In this document: one piece after another, positions 27,466-37,094 of the stretch
How positions within the stretch are numbered: position 1 is the stretch's first letter
How the letters are laid out: every line of letters starts with the position of its first letter
DNA from: Nitrospiraceae bacterium
Lineage (GTDB): Bacteria > Nitrospirota > Thermodesulfovibrionia > Thermodesulfovibrionales > UBA1546
DNA: 64,000 bases
Reading direction: 5' to 3'
NCBI GenBank assembly: GCA_021373015.1
Contig: JAJFTJ010000021.1
Span: 43,545 to 107,544, forward strand
Notes under the pieces: generated by a model
The model's database searches: none
What the model saw: only the letters and a program-made list of their open reading frames with translations
Told to the model about the DNA's origin: nothing
Program-made: the position numbers and the translations under genes

Positions 27466-30177
27466 TTATGTCTTCTCTATTTTGACAGAACATGCCTTGT
27501 ACTCAGGAGTGCCTGTTATTGGATCCCTGACCCCTGATGTAAGCATGTTTGTAAGCGCTTCTGGATGATGGAACGTGAGAAATACGCTGCCTGCCTGGGA
27601 ACGGTCAGTCACTTTTGCCTTCACCTTAATCTGGCCTCTTCTTGATGAAACATTCACCCAATCTCCGTTGAGCAGACCAATATCTGCTGCATCCTCATGG
27701 CTTATCTCGAGCAGCTCTTCAGGCACAAGCTCCAGTATGCCGCTGCACCTTCTTGTCATCGAACCGTTGTTGTAGTGCTCCCTTACTCTGCCTGTTATGA
27801 GCACATAAGGATATTCATCATCAGGTTTTTCGCCGGAACCTGTATGATCAAGCGGCATGAACTGTGCTAATCCTCCAGGCCTTGAGAATATATCTGTATA
27901 CAGTGTTGATGTGCCAGGATGCTCTTTTTCAGGACATGGCCATTGCAGACCCTTTTCATCAATCCTTTTATAGTCTATGCCTCCGTAGTTGGGAACAAGT
28001 GATGCTATCTCATCCATTATCTCTGACGGATGGGTATAGCTCATTTTATAGCCCATCCTCGTTGAGAGTTCACATATAACCTGCCAGTCTGCCATACCGC
28101 ACAAAGGTTCTATAGCCTTGCGCACGCGCTGCACCCTGCGCTCTCCGTTTGTAAATGTACCGTCCTTCTCTGCAAAGCTCGCGCCAGGAAGCACCACATC
28201 AGCAAAGCGTGTGGTCTCTGTATGGAATATATCCTGCGCAACAAGAAACTCCACTGACTCCAGAGCTTTCCATATATGATTGAGGTTCGGATCTGTCTGC
28301 GCTATGTCATAACCGAGCACATACAAACCCTTGAAATTCCCTTTTGTGCATTCATCCAGCATTTCTACTGATTTCAGTCCTGGCTTGTCCTTGATCTGCA
28401 CTCCCCAGGCCTTCTCGAATTTGGCGCGCGCCTTGGGATCGAGCACAGACTGGTAGCCAGGCAGTGATGATGGATACGGCCCAAGGTCTGATGCGCCCTG
28501 CACATTATTCTGCCCTCTCAAGGCCATAATTCCTGTTGATGGCCTGCCTATCTGTCCGCAAGCGAGTGCAAGGTTGGCTATCGCCATAGCGTTCTCCGTA
28601 CCTGTCTTGTGCTCCGTCACTCCAAGGCCATAAACAATCATCGCCTTGTCAGCTTGAGCATAGAGCCTGGCTGCCTCAACAACCTTGTCCCACGACACAC
28701 CTGTTATCTCCTCTACAACATCCGGCCCGTATTCAGAGACTTTTGCCTTGAGCTCCTCTATCCCCTCTGTCCTTTTTGAGATAAAGGCTTCATCTTCCCA
28801 TCCGTTCTGGAATATAGCATTGAGCATGCCGTTTAGAAGCGCGATGTTGCTGCCGGGTTTGAGATTAAGCCATACGTCAGCGCGTTTTGCCATCCATGTC
28901 TTTCTAGGATCGCCTACTATCAGCTTTGCGCCGTTTCTGAGCGCCTTTTTGAGCCAGAGAGAAACAATCGGATGTCCTTCAGTAGGATTTGAGCCAAACA
29001 GGAACAGTGTGTCCATATCCGGCATCTGATCGAGAGAATTGGTTGCTGCTCCTGCACCGAGACTGGTGGCCAGACCGGCCACAGTTGGAGCGTGTCAGAC
29101 CCGCGCGCAGTTGTCCACATTATTGGACCCAACCGCGCATCGCACCCATTTGGCGAGTAGATAGTTTTCTTCGTTTGTGCATCGAGCTGATGAAAAAGCT
29201 CCGACCTTTTCAGCCCCGTATTTTTCAATTAGACTTTTGAATCTTGTTGAGACAAGGTCAAGCGCCTCATCCCATGAAGCCTCATGGAATACGCCATTCT
29301 TTTTTATGAGAGGAGTCTTTATACGATCAGGACTGTGTATGAACTCATATCCATACCTGCCCTTTATGCAGAGGTTGCCCCTGTTTACAGGCGCATCAAA
29401 TGCTGATGTCACCTTGACCACTCTATTGTTTCTCACATTCAGATAAAAGTTGCAGCCGGTGCCGCAGTATGAACAGGTGGTCTTCACCTTCTTCATCTCA
29501 AAATCACGGCCAAAGCCGCGGCCCTTTTTATCAGTTAAAGCGCCTGTCGGGCAGGTTGATACACACTGGCCGCAGAACTCGCAGTTGTCTAGCGTGCGGG
29601 GTTTGCTGAAGGCTGTGTCCGGCATTGTCCTGAATCCCCTGCCTGCCAGATCAATTGTTCCGGCCATCACAACCTCATTGCATATCCTTGTGCATCTGCC
29701 GCAGAGTATGCATTTGTTGGGTTCATAGGTGATGAATGGATTGTCCTCTCTCTTTGGCAGATCCCACTTTTCGCCTTTGTACAGATCACCGTCAGCATCA
29801 TATTCGTACGCAAGATCCTGGAGAGTGCAGCTGCCGGTCTGCTCGCACTTCATGCAGTCATTGGGATGATTCGAGAGTATAAGTGAAAGATTTGTCCTGC
29901 GCAACTGGCGCAGAAGAGGACTTTCTGTTGTTACCTCCATACCGTCCTGAACAGGAGTGGTGCATGATGCAAGAGGCCTTGCCATACCCTTTATCTCGAC
30001 CAGGCATAGCCTGCATCCTCCGTAGGGTTCGAGACGCTCATCATGGCAGAGAGTGGGAATGCGTATACCGGCTTCGCGGCAGACCTCAAGTATGGTTCTG
30101 CTCGGCTCAGATATTATTTTTTTATCATTAATGATAAGCGTTATCTGATCTTTGGGATTGTCTGCATTATTATCCAT
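27466..30177 (-). CDS. fdhA: Formate dehydrogenase, selenocysteine-containing catalytic subunit
   Basis: FdhA oxidises formate (or reduces CO2) at a Mo/W-bis-MGD site. Read through the TGA at 29095-29097 the protein has 903 residues. Order: 2Fe-2S ferredoxin (CHDERLEPYGGCRLC, ~42-57), HPNDCMKCEQTGSC (~100), two 4Fe-4S clusters (CILCGRC, CEFCGQCVSTCP, ~145-205), the molybdopterin 4Fe-4S site (CSYCGTGC, ~235), then Sec361 in CARV-U-HAPTVAGLA, where homologues have Sec or Cys. C-terminal MGD-binding parts follow. The SECIS hairpin is at 29066-29082. The domain layout suits a cytoplasmic NAD(P)- or ferredoxin-linked FDH that feeds the acetyl-CoA pathway genes at 61130-64000 (inference). Most annotation would split this into two ORFs. 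Confidence 0.93.
29066..29082 (-). promoter_or_regulatory. SECIS hairpin of fdhA
   Basis: On the minus strand GTGGCC-GGTCT-GGCCAC forms a perfect 6-bp stem with a 5-base loop. The loop starts 18 bases after the UGA (29095-29097). The GGUCU loop is very close to the classic SelB-binding AGGUCU of E. coli fdhF. The stem can be extended below by ACTG/CAGT with one bulged base. Confidence 0.88.
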
Positions 30178-30441
30178 TAAACAAAACCATCCTGTTTTTA
30201 AAATAGTGTTTCAGCTTCTTATGTGTATATTATAAACTCTTCTCTTCTTTAAAGTTATTTCTAACCATATTAAAAATATCAAAATTCTAATAACAAATAC
30301 TTATATATAATCTCAGAGATTAATAATTTACATATTGTTTGCTGGTGCTGAAAGGAATTGGGTTTAATCAAAGACTTTTAAGATTGCATGGATATAACTT
30401 CAAATAAAAAAAGAAAAATACAAGACTGGTCACTAATTAAA

Positions 30442-30816
30442 TTAGTGATATTTGATGTTGATTTCGTACGAAACGCTTGAGTGTCCTGAGGAAAGAGTGC
30501 CGTTTTCTCCATTACAGACCAGCTTGCCTTTGATTGTTTTTTTGCGGTCTTTAACCATCTGTTTGATTACAGGGCCTAAGTCAAAACCGCCGTTAAGGCA
30601 TTCCTTAGTCATGCAGTCCATATTAAAATAAGCATAATCATTAGGAAAAATATTTATGGTGCGGTTCATAAGCACCAGCTCTGATACTCTCTGGTAATAG
30701 ATCATATGTATTACCATACCTGAAACTTTAGGAAATTTTTCTGAAACCAGACCAGCAGCAATCTTGTTCTTCTTATCCAGTTCCATCCGTGCTAAAACAT
30801 TTTGTTTGTTTGCCAT
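30442..30816 (-). CDS. Conserved hypothetical protein
   Basis: The 124-residue protein has no signal peptide and no membrane segment. It has a middle part FNMDCMTKECLNGGFDLGPVIKQMV and a C-terminal beta-rich part KGKLVCNGENG...HSSVSYEINIKY, with Cys residues in the CMTKEC pattern. I recognise it only as a conserved small hypothetical of anaerobic bacteria, without known function. It is downstream of csp, separated by a terminator. The gap 30178-30441 (upstream of fdhA) shows no clear promoter to me. Confidence 0.7.
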   Translation of the reverse strand: MANKQNVLARMELDKKNKIAAGLVSEKFPKVSGMVIHMIYYQRVSELVLMNRTINIFPNDYAYFNMDCMTKECLNGGFDLGPVIKQMVKDRKKTIKGKLVCNGENGTLSSGHSSVSYEINIKYH

Positions 30817-30834
30817 CTTCTCCTCTGTAAATAA

Positions 30835-30863
30835 AATATCCCCCTGCTGTGCAGGGGGATATT
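30835..30863 (-). terminator. Terminator of csp
   Basis: AATATCCCCCTGC and GCAGGGGGATATT form a perfect 13-bp stem with a 3-base loop, just after the csp stop at 30872 on the minus strand and before the 30816 gene start. The stem is followed by T-rich TTATTT. It may work in both directions. Confidence 0.8.
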
Positions 30864-30871
30864 GCAGTCAA

Positions 30872-31072
30872 TTATAGTTTCGCTACATTTACTGCTTTGT
30901 TGCCTTTTGGGCCTTTTTCAATGTCAAAACTTACTGAATCGCCTTCTGCAAGAGACTTGAATCCGTTGCCTGTGATAGAAGAATAGTGGACAAAAAGATC
31001 GCTTCCGTCTTCGCTTGTGATAAATCCAAAACCTTTTGATTCATTGAACCACTTTACTGTTCCATTAGCCAT
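30872..31072 (-). CDS. cspA: Cold-shock-domain protein
   Basis: The 66-residue protein has the standard CSD with RNP1 [11 protein letters not shown] and RNP2 DLFVHYSSI. It binds single-stranded nucleic acids and acts as an RNA chaperone. A perfect AAGGAGG ribosome site is present. It is monocistronic between terminators (30835-30863 and 31124-31155). With only about 50 bases between the upstream terminator and the start codon, the promoter must lie in or near the upstream hairpin. Confidence 0.96.
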   Translation of the reverse strand: MANGTVKWFNESKGFGFITSEDGSDLFVHYSSITGNGFKSLAEGDSVSFDIEKGPKGNKAVNVAKL

Positions 31073-31123
31073 GTTAGTTACCTCCTTATTTAGACTAAAG
31101 TCTCAGAGCCAGTGTCCAATAAA

Positions 31124-31155
31124 AAAGCCACAAAGCTAAAAGTCTTTGTGGCTTT
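31124..31155 (-). terminator. Terminator of hom
   Basis: AAAGCCACAAAG and CTTTGTGGCTTT form a perfect 12-bp stem with an 8-base loop. On the minus strand it is followed by TTTTTTATT. It lies 100 bases after the hom stop at 31256 and ends that operon. Confidence 0.85.
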
Positions 31156-31255
31156 CATGTCTACCATGTTACAAAAACTTCCGAAACTTCAGCGTTATAA
31201 TGACATTTATCTAAAGTAAAGTCAACAAAAAACTTTGATTTGAAATTTATATTAA

Positions 31256-32551
31256 TTACTCTTCCTTTCCTTCAACCCTGATATACAGAGTTCTGTCCGC
31301 TACAACAGGCATCTTATCAATCTCAGCAACTGCCTTCACAACATCTTTTTCTTTAGCTTTATGAGCAAGCACAATAAGAGGGACTGCATCTCCTTCGCTT
31401 CTTCCTTTTTGAATAACTGATTTTATGCTTATGCTGCAGTTCCCAAGCACGCCGGATATTTTTGAAAGAACTCCTGGCTTGTCATATGCTGTAAATCTGA
31501 AATAATACATTGATTCGATATCATCCATTTTCTTGATTGTTAAGTCGGATTTTTTGGTGCTGATGCCTGAAATTTTTCCAACTGCATTCCTATTTATATT
31601 ACTTGCTATATCAATAATATCGCTTACAACAGCGCTTCCTGTCGGCATATCCCCGGCTCCTCTGCCGTAGTAGAGCGTATCTCCTACTGCATCTCCCTGA
31701 ACATATATTGCATTGAATACGCCATCAACCTTTGATATCAGATAGTCTTTTGGAATCATTGTCGGATGCACTCTCAATTCGACGCTGCCGTCATTAGCCT
31801 TTGCAATTGCCAGAAGTTTTATCTTGTATCCAAGCTCGGATGCAAACATGATATCTTCAGCGGTTATCTTTGTAATTCCTTCTACATGTATCTCATCAAA
31901 AGACAATGGAATGCCGTATGCAATAGATGCAAGGATTGCAAGTTTGTGAGCTGAATCTATGCCTTCGATGTCAAATGTCGGATCCGATTCTGCATAACCG
32001 AGTCGCTGTGACTCTTTCAGGGCATCTGAAAATTCTATGCCATCATCAGTCATTTTTGTAAGAATATAATTTGATGTGCCGTTTATTATTCCATATACTG
32101 CAAGTATCCTGTTTGCGATCAGCCCTTCTTTCAAGACCTTGATTATAGGAATTCCTCCGGCAACTGACGCCTCAAACCCTATTTCAATTCCATGTTTTTC
32201 CGCTTCGGCAAATATCTCTTTCCCTTCCTTGGCAAGAAGCGCCTTGTTGGCTGTTACAACGTGTTTCTTATTTCTTATCGCCTTTAAAATAAAATCCTTT
32301 GCAGGTTTGATCCCGCCTATTAATTCAACAACGATTTGAATATCAGGGTCATTTAATATTTTATCTGCATCATCGACAAGAACACCTTGAGGGAGTTTTA
32401 CTCCCCTATCCTTCTTTGTATCAATGTCTGCAATCCTCTTTAGATTAATATCGAGGCCTGTCTTTCTTGAAAAGATACCCTTATTCTCTATAAGGATTTT
32501 TGCGGTTCCTGTTCCTACAGTTCCAAATCCTATTATCCCGACATTTATCAT
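31256..32551 (-). CDS. hom: Homoserine dehydrogenase
   Basis: Hom reduces aspartate semialdehyde to homoserine, the branch point to threonine and methionine. The 431-residue protein has the Rossmann [13 protein letters not shown] start, the catalytic-domain signature [21 protein letters not shown] and the ACT domain at the C-terminus (residues ~350-430, [14 protein letters not shown]). The start overlaps the end of alaC (4 bases), so the two are co-transcribed. Confidence 0.96.
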   Translation of the reverse strand: MINVGIIGFGTVGTGTAKILIENKGIFSRKTGLDINLKRIADIDTKKDRGVKLPQGVLVDDADKILNDPDIQIVVELIGGIKPAKDFILKAIRNKKHVVTANKALLAKEGKEIFAEAEKHGIEIGFEASVAGGIPIIKVLKEGLIANRILAVYGIINGTSNYILTKMTDDGIEFSDALKESQRLGYAESDPTFDIEGIDSAHKLAILASIAYGIPLSFDEIHVEGITKITAEDIMFASELGYKIKLLAIAKANDGSVELRVHPTMIPKDYLISKVDGVFNAIYVQGDAVGDTLYYGRGAGDMPTGSAVVSDIIDIASNINRNAVGKISGISTKKSDLTIKKMDDIESMYYFRFTAYDKPGVLSKISGVLGNCSISIKSVIQKGRSEGDAVPLIVLAHKAKEKDVVKAVAEIDKMPVVADRTLYIRVEGKEE

Positions 32552-33720
32552 TTCTGCAGCACCTTTCTTATGCCTTTAACAGCCTGTTTAATCCTGAGTT
32601 CATTCTCAACCAGTGCAAATCTTACGTATGAATCTCCGCCTTCACCAAATCCGATTCCGGGTGAAACAGCAACCCCTGCTTCTTTTATAAGGAGTTTTGA
32701 GAATTCAAGAGAACCCAGTTTCTTAAACTGCTCAGGTATCTCTGCCCAGACAAACATCGTGGCCTTTGGTGCAGGCACATTCCATCCGGCATTGTTAATC
32801 CCCTTTATAAGTTCGTTACGTCTTGATTCATATGTTTTCCTGAATTCCTCAACACAATCCTGAGGACCGCGTAAGGCAACGATGCTTGCTATCTGTATGG
32901 GCTGGAACATCCCATAATCAAGATAACTCTTTATCTTTGTGAGCGCTCCAACTATATCCTTATTCCCAATGCAGAATCCAACTCTCCATCCTGCCATTGA
33001 ATAACTTTTTGTAAGAGAAAAGAATTCTACCCCTACGTCTTTTGCTCCTGGAACCTGCAAAAAACTTGGGGCTTTGTAATCGTCAAAGACCAGATCCGAA
33101 TATGCAAAGTCGTGTATGACAAAAATATTATTCTCTTTCGCGAAATCGACAATCTTTTTGAAAAAATCCAGGCCGTCAAGAACAAGTGTTGTCGGATTGT
33201 GAGGAAAATTTATTATGAGCATTTTCGGTCTTGGCCATGCTTTCTTGAATGTCTTCTCCATTTCATCGAAAAAATTTATTCCATGCCCTATTGGGATATT
33301 TATAACCTCGCCTCCTGCTATTATCACGCTGTATGGATGTATAGGATATGCAGGCGTTGCTGTCATGACAACATCACCCGGCTGGATAGTTGCAAGCGCA
33401 AGATGAGAAAGCCCTTCTTTTGAACCTATCGTAACAACAGCTTCACTCTCAGGATCAAGGTCAACATCGTATCTTCTTTTGTACCATTCTGTTATCGCTG
33501 CTCTGAGCTGAGTTATCCCTCTTGAAGCTGAGTATCTGTGATTTTTTGGATTCTTTGCTGCCTCGCAAAGCTTGTCGATAACATGCTGAGGCGCAGGCAT
33601 ATCAGGATTGCCCATGCCGAGATCGATGATATCCTCGCCTCTTTTTCTCGCATCCATCTTGAGATTGTTGACTATTGCAAACACATACGGCGGAAGTCTC
33701 TTTATCCTGTTAAATTCCAA
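32548..33720 (-). CDS. alaC: Class I aminotransferase, AlaC-like
   Basis: The 390-residue PLP enzyme has the usual fold-type I features: [33 protein letters not shown], and the PLP-lysine site [15 protein letters not shown]. It groups with AlaC/YfdZ-like alanine or 2-oxo acid transaminases, which often sit beside hom. Exact amino-donor specificity is not visible. It overlaps hom by 4 bases and follows lipA after 20 bases. Confidence 0.88.
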   Translation of the reverse strand: MEFNRIKRLPPYVFAIVNNLKMDARKRGEDIIDLGMGNPDMPAPQHVIDKLCEAAKNPKNHRYSASRGITQLRAAITEWYKRRYDVDLDPESEAVVTIGSKEGLSHLALATIQPGDVVMTATPAYPIHPYSVIIAGGEVINIPIGHGINFFDEMEKTFKKAWPRPKMLIINFPHNPTTLVLDGLDFFKKIVDFAKENNIFVIHDFAYSDLVFDDYKAPSFLQVPGAKDVGVEFFSLTKSYSMAGWRVGFCIGNKDIVGALTKIKSYLDYGMFQPIQIASIVALRGPQDCVEEFRKTYESRRNELIKGINNAGWNVPAPKATMFVWAEIPEQFKKLGSLEFSKLLIKEAGVAVSPGIGFGEGGDSYVRFALVENELRIKQAVKGIRKVLQK

Positions 33721-33740
33721 ATTCCCATCCTCCTGAAAAT

Positions 33741-34601
33741 TTATAAATTATTTTCAATACTATTATACATCTCTTCAGCATTCATTGAGCTTCTGACAAG
33801 CGGCGAAGAAGCCACAAACTTAAATCCCATATCAAGCGCCGTATCTTTGTAAGTCTTGAAAATCTCCGGCCTTATATATTCTCTTACAGGAAGATTTTTT
33901 TTTGTAGGCCTCAAATACTGACCTATAGTAAGCGCATCGCATCCAGCATTTCTTACATCTTTTAAAACATCAATGACTTCGTTAAAAGTCTCTCCTAATC
34001 CAACCATAATGCCAGATTTAGTAGTTATATCAGACTTGAAAATCTTTGCATTTTTAAGGATATGAATCGAAGTAAAATAGTTTGCATTGTGTCTTACATA
34101 CGGATAAAGCCTGGGCACAGTCTCAATATTATGATTAAAAACATCAGGATTAGAATCAATAACAGTTTTCAAAGAATCTTTATTCCCCTTGAAGTCAGGG
34201 GTTAATACTTCGACTTTTATTCCTTTAACATGATTTCTTATAGAATCAACTGTTTTTGCAAAATGTGATGCGCCTCCATCCGGCAGGTCGTCTCTGGTTA
34301 CAGAGGTAACAACAACATATTTAAGTTCCATCGCCTTTGCTGCAAGCGCCACTCTCTCAGGCTCATCACTATCAGGAGGTTCCGGCAATGTTGACTCAAC
34401 AGAACAGAATCCGCAGTTTCTTGTGCAGCGGGAGCCCAGAATTATAAAAGCTGCCGCCGGTTTTTTGAAACACTCTGTTGAATTAGGACAGCGAGCCTCT
34501 TCACATACAGTAGCAACTCTGTGGTCTCTCAGGATTTTTTTTGTGTCATGGGAACTTATTAAATTTTTTGTTTTTACCCACTCAGGAAGCCTCATAGTCA
34601 T
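33741..34601 (-). CDS. lipA: Lipoyl synthase
   Basis: LipA inserts two sulfurs into octanoyl groups on carrier proteins (radical SAM). The 286-residue protein has the auxiliary-cluster Cys motif [12 protein letters not shown] (near residue 33), the radical-[11 protein letters not shown] motif, and the C-terminal RSSMNAEEM motif with the catalytic Ser. The lipoate user (GCV H protein or 2-oxoacid dehydrogenase) is not in the window. Confidence 0.95.
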   Translation of the reverse strand: MTMRLPEWVKTKNLISSHDTKKILRDHRVATVCEEARCPNSTECFKKPAAAFIILGSRCTRNCGFCSVESTLPEPPDSDEPERVALAAKAMELKYVVVTSVTRDDLPDGGASHFAKTVDSIRNHVKGIKVEVLTPDFKGNKDSLKTVIDSNPDVFNHNIETVPRLYPYVRHNANYFTSIHILKNAKIFKSDITTKSGIMVGLGETFNEVIDVLKDVRNAGCDALTIGQYLRPTKKNLPVREYIRPEIFKTYKDTALDMGFKFVASSPLVRSSMNAEEMYNSIENNL

Positions 34602-34756
34602 TAAACATAAAAGAAATGCACAACTTTGTCAATTGCAAACAAAAGCTTATATCGACAGGACATTAAAGCTAAAATTAAATCTAGTCAATATCTGAATTGC
34701 CCGGCAGCATATGTTAAAATTTAAAAACTTCTCATGAGGTTTTTAAAAATTTGCAA

Positions 34757-35599
34757 ATGAACGCATTTTATATACTGACAGCAATAATACTCTGGAGTTC
34801 TCTTGGTGTTTTTGTCAGGATCGCTGAAGTTCCTGTGCAGACAATAATGTTCTACTCGGTTCTAGCAGCGCTTATAATCCAGTCAGCAATGCTCACACAT
34901 AAAAGCTACAGGCAATATCTCCCTCCTGTAAAAGATTTAAAATTCCCAATACTGCTCGGCATAGTTTCATTGATTAATACATTCACATTTTACTTTGCTT
35001 ACAAGAACACAACAATCGCAAATGCAATATTAACTCACTACACCGCGCCTGTAATCGTTGCCTTTCTAGCTCCGTTCCTGCTTAAAGAAAAAATCACTCT
35101 AAGAATTCTTACAGTTATAGTAATTGCCTCGACAGGGTTGTGGATTATGCTGAACGGATTTTCGCCTGAAAAAGGTCATGGGCTGGGAATAATTGCAGGT
35201 CTCGTTTCAGGATTTATGTACGCAATGCTAATAATCATCCTAAGAGCAAAGTCAACTAATTTTCATCCGCTAGCGCTGGCTTTTTTATCGAATCTTGTCA
35301 TTGTATTGCTGCTGTCGCCTTTTATCAGGGAGTTTCCTATAAAGGCATTATGGATATTCATAACAATGGGCATAGTTCATTCAACAATAGCGCCTGTTCT
35401 GTATTTCAAAGGTCTTCAGACAGTGAGTGCAAATAAGGCGGCAGTATTAGGCTACATGGAACCGGTTATGGCTATAATCCTAAGCGCAATATTCTTAAGT
35501 GAAAACCCGGGAGCTAACACTATTATCGGAGGTCTGCTGATAATATTGTCAGGCTGCATAACGTTGATAAAAAAACAAAATAAAAATTCTGCCTTTTAA
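34757..35599 (+). CDS. EamA/DMT-type transporter
   Basis: The protein (about 280 residues) has ten predicted membrane helices in two EamA halves, as in drug/metabolite exporters. Typical features: IILWSSLGVFVRI at the start, NTFTFYFAYKNTTIANAILTHYTAPVIVAFLAPFLLKEKI and FKGLQTVSANKAAVLGYMEPV. The ATG at 34757 is preferred; a TTG at 34751 is two codons earlier. Substrate unknown. Confidence 0.88.
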   Translation: MNAFYILTAIILWSSLGVFVRIAEVPVQTIMFYSVLAALIIQSAMLTHKSYRQYLPPVKDLKFPILLGIVSLINTFTFYFAYKNTTIANAILTHYTAPVIVAFLAPFLLKEKITLRILTVIVIASTGLWIMLNGFSPEKGHGLGIIAGLVSGFMYAMLIIILRAKSTNFHPLALAFLSNLVIVLLLSPFIREFPIKALWIFITMGIVHSTIAPVLYFKGLQTVSANKAAVLGYMEPVMAIILSAIFLSENPGANTIIGGLLIILSGCITLIKKQNKNSAF

Positions 35600-35667
35600 A
35601 TATTCTGATTCAATTCCGATTTACCGATTGAATTTTTTCAGGTTTTTCTGTTATATTCTTCGAAGTG

Positions 35668-36198
35668 ATGGAAGACATTCAGAAAAAATCACTGCTTGAG
35701 GCAATCCTGTTTCTCTCAGGAGAGCCCATCATCTTATCCTCATTAAAAGACACAATAGAAATACCAGAACAAGACTTAAAGAGGTTTATGGATGAACTCA
35801 TGGCAGAATACAAAGAGAGAAACAGGGGGATACTTATCGTTGAAATAGCCAATGGCTACCAGATGATAACAAACCCTGAACATTCTGAATCTCTTAAAAA
35901 GTTCAAGGCAACAAAAGCAGCTACAAAGCTGTCGCTCGCAGCGCTTGAAACACTTGCGATAATAGCCTATAAACAGCCAATGATAAAGGCTGAAGTCGAA
36001 CAGTTAAGAAGTGTAAATTCTGACGGAGTAATAAAAACACTCCTTGACAGAAAACTTATAAAGATCATGGGCAGGAAAGAAGCTCCGGGCAAGCCACTGT
36101 TATATGGCACTACCAAGGAATTTTTACAGTATTTCGGCCTAAAAGACCTTTCTGAACTCCCGACAATAAAAGATCTTGACAGAGAGGAAGCCGCTTGA
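35668..36198 (+). CDS. scpB: Segregation and condensation protein B
   Basis: ScpB works with ScpA and SMC in chromosome condensation. The 176-residue protein has two winged-helix domains. Motifs include LEAILFLSGEPI, GIL(I)VEIANGYQMITNPE, LAALETLAIIAYKQPMIKAEVEQLR and RKEAPGKPLLYGTTKEFLQYFGL. The ATG at 35668 is preferred over the GTG at 35665. scpA is not in the window. The next gene starts in its stop codon (TTGA). Confidence 0.94.
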   Translation: MEDIQKKSLLEAILFLSGEPIILSSLKDTIEIPEQDLKRFMDELMAEYKERNRGILIVEIANGYQMITNPEHSESLKKFKATKAATKLSLAALETLAIIAYKQPMIKAEVEQLRSVNSDGVIKTLLDRKLIKIMGRKEAPGKPLLYGTTKEFLQYFGLKDLSELPTIKDLDREEAA

Positions 36199-37094
36199 TT
36201 AAAAAATTTATCATATTATTCATTTTTATCTTTCTGCTTTCAGCATCACAGTCATCAGCATATGAGACATACAAAGTGAAAAAAGGCGACACTCTTTCAC
36301 ATATATCAAAAAAGTTCAAGGTCAGCATTCGTGAGCTGAGAGAGTTAAACAACCTCAAACCATCATCAAGGCTAAAAATAAGACAGGTGCTCATAATAAA
36401 CACTGCGCCAAGAATTTACACTGTAAGAAGCGGCGATACATTAGAAAAAATTGCAAAGAAATATAATCTCGAGATTGAAGAACTAAAAGACTTTAACAGA
36501 CTTGAAACAGATGAGGTAAAGACCGGCAAGAGATTGTTTATTGAGCAGGCAACAGAAGATGAAATATCCAGGCTTCATCTTGATGAAGAACTCGCAAGAC
36601 TTCTAGAATCGGAAGAAATCGCAAAGATGAACACAAAGGATAGGCTCATCTTCTTTGCAAAAAAATTCCTTGAAATTCCTTATCGATTCGGCGGATCAAG
36701 CGTAATGGGAATTGACTGCTCAGCTTATGTTAAAAAAGTCTATGAACTGGTAGGCATAGAGCTCCCTCGTTCGGCAAGACTGCAGTATAAAGAAGGTGAA
36801 TCAATTGACAAGGATTCTTTGTCAATAGGCGATCTTGTTTTCTTCAGAACATATGCGAAGTTTCCCTCTCATGTCGGGATATATCTCGGCAGTGACCTTT
36901 TCATCCATGCATCATCCTATGACAGAAAAGTTGAAATAAGCGATTTTAACAAACCTTATTACCAGAAAAGATTTATCGGCGCTAAAAGATTCATTCAGGA
37001 TACAGCAGACCAAACTTCAACAAAAGAAGAAAAGCAGGAGCTAAAAGAAGAGGTTAAAGAAACTACTCCGGGCAATACAGCAGTTCAGTCCTGA
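36195..37094 (+). CDS. NlpC/P60 endopeptidase with two LysM domains
   Basis: The 299-residue protein has a signal peptide and two LysM peptidoglycan-binding domains (YKVKKGDTLSHISKKF and YTVRSGDTLEKIAKKYN, residues ~25-115). The NlpC/P60 domain (~150-265) has the catalytic Cys in GIDCSAYV, His in PSHVGIYLG, and a conserved FIHAS segment. It cleaves peptide stems of peptidoglycan. The start is TTG overlapping scpB (TTGA). The last 30 residues are a Glu/Lys-rich tail. It is convergent with the next gene and overlaps it by 10 bases. Confidence 0.92.
   Translation: MIKKFIILFIFIFLLSASQSSAYETYKVKKGDTLSHISKKFKVSIRELRELNNLKPSSRLKIRQVLIINTAPRIYTVRSGDTLEKIAKKYNLEIEELKDFNRLETDEVKTGKRLFIEQATEDEISRLHLDEELARLLESEEIAKMNTKDRLIFFAKKFLEIPYRFGGSSVMGIDCSAYVKKVYELVGIELPRSARLQYKEGESIDKDSLSIGDLVFFRTYAKFPSHVGIYLGSDLFIHASSYDRKVEISDFNKPYYQKRFIGAKRFIQDTADQTSTKEEKQELKEEVKETTPGNTAVQS

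Noticed and set aside
29095..29097. Premature stop or frameshift splitting fdhA
   Set aside because: The frame is unchanged on both sides, the TGA is at the known Sec position, and a GGUCU SECIS follows. Sec decoding explains it better.
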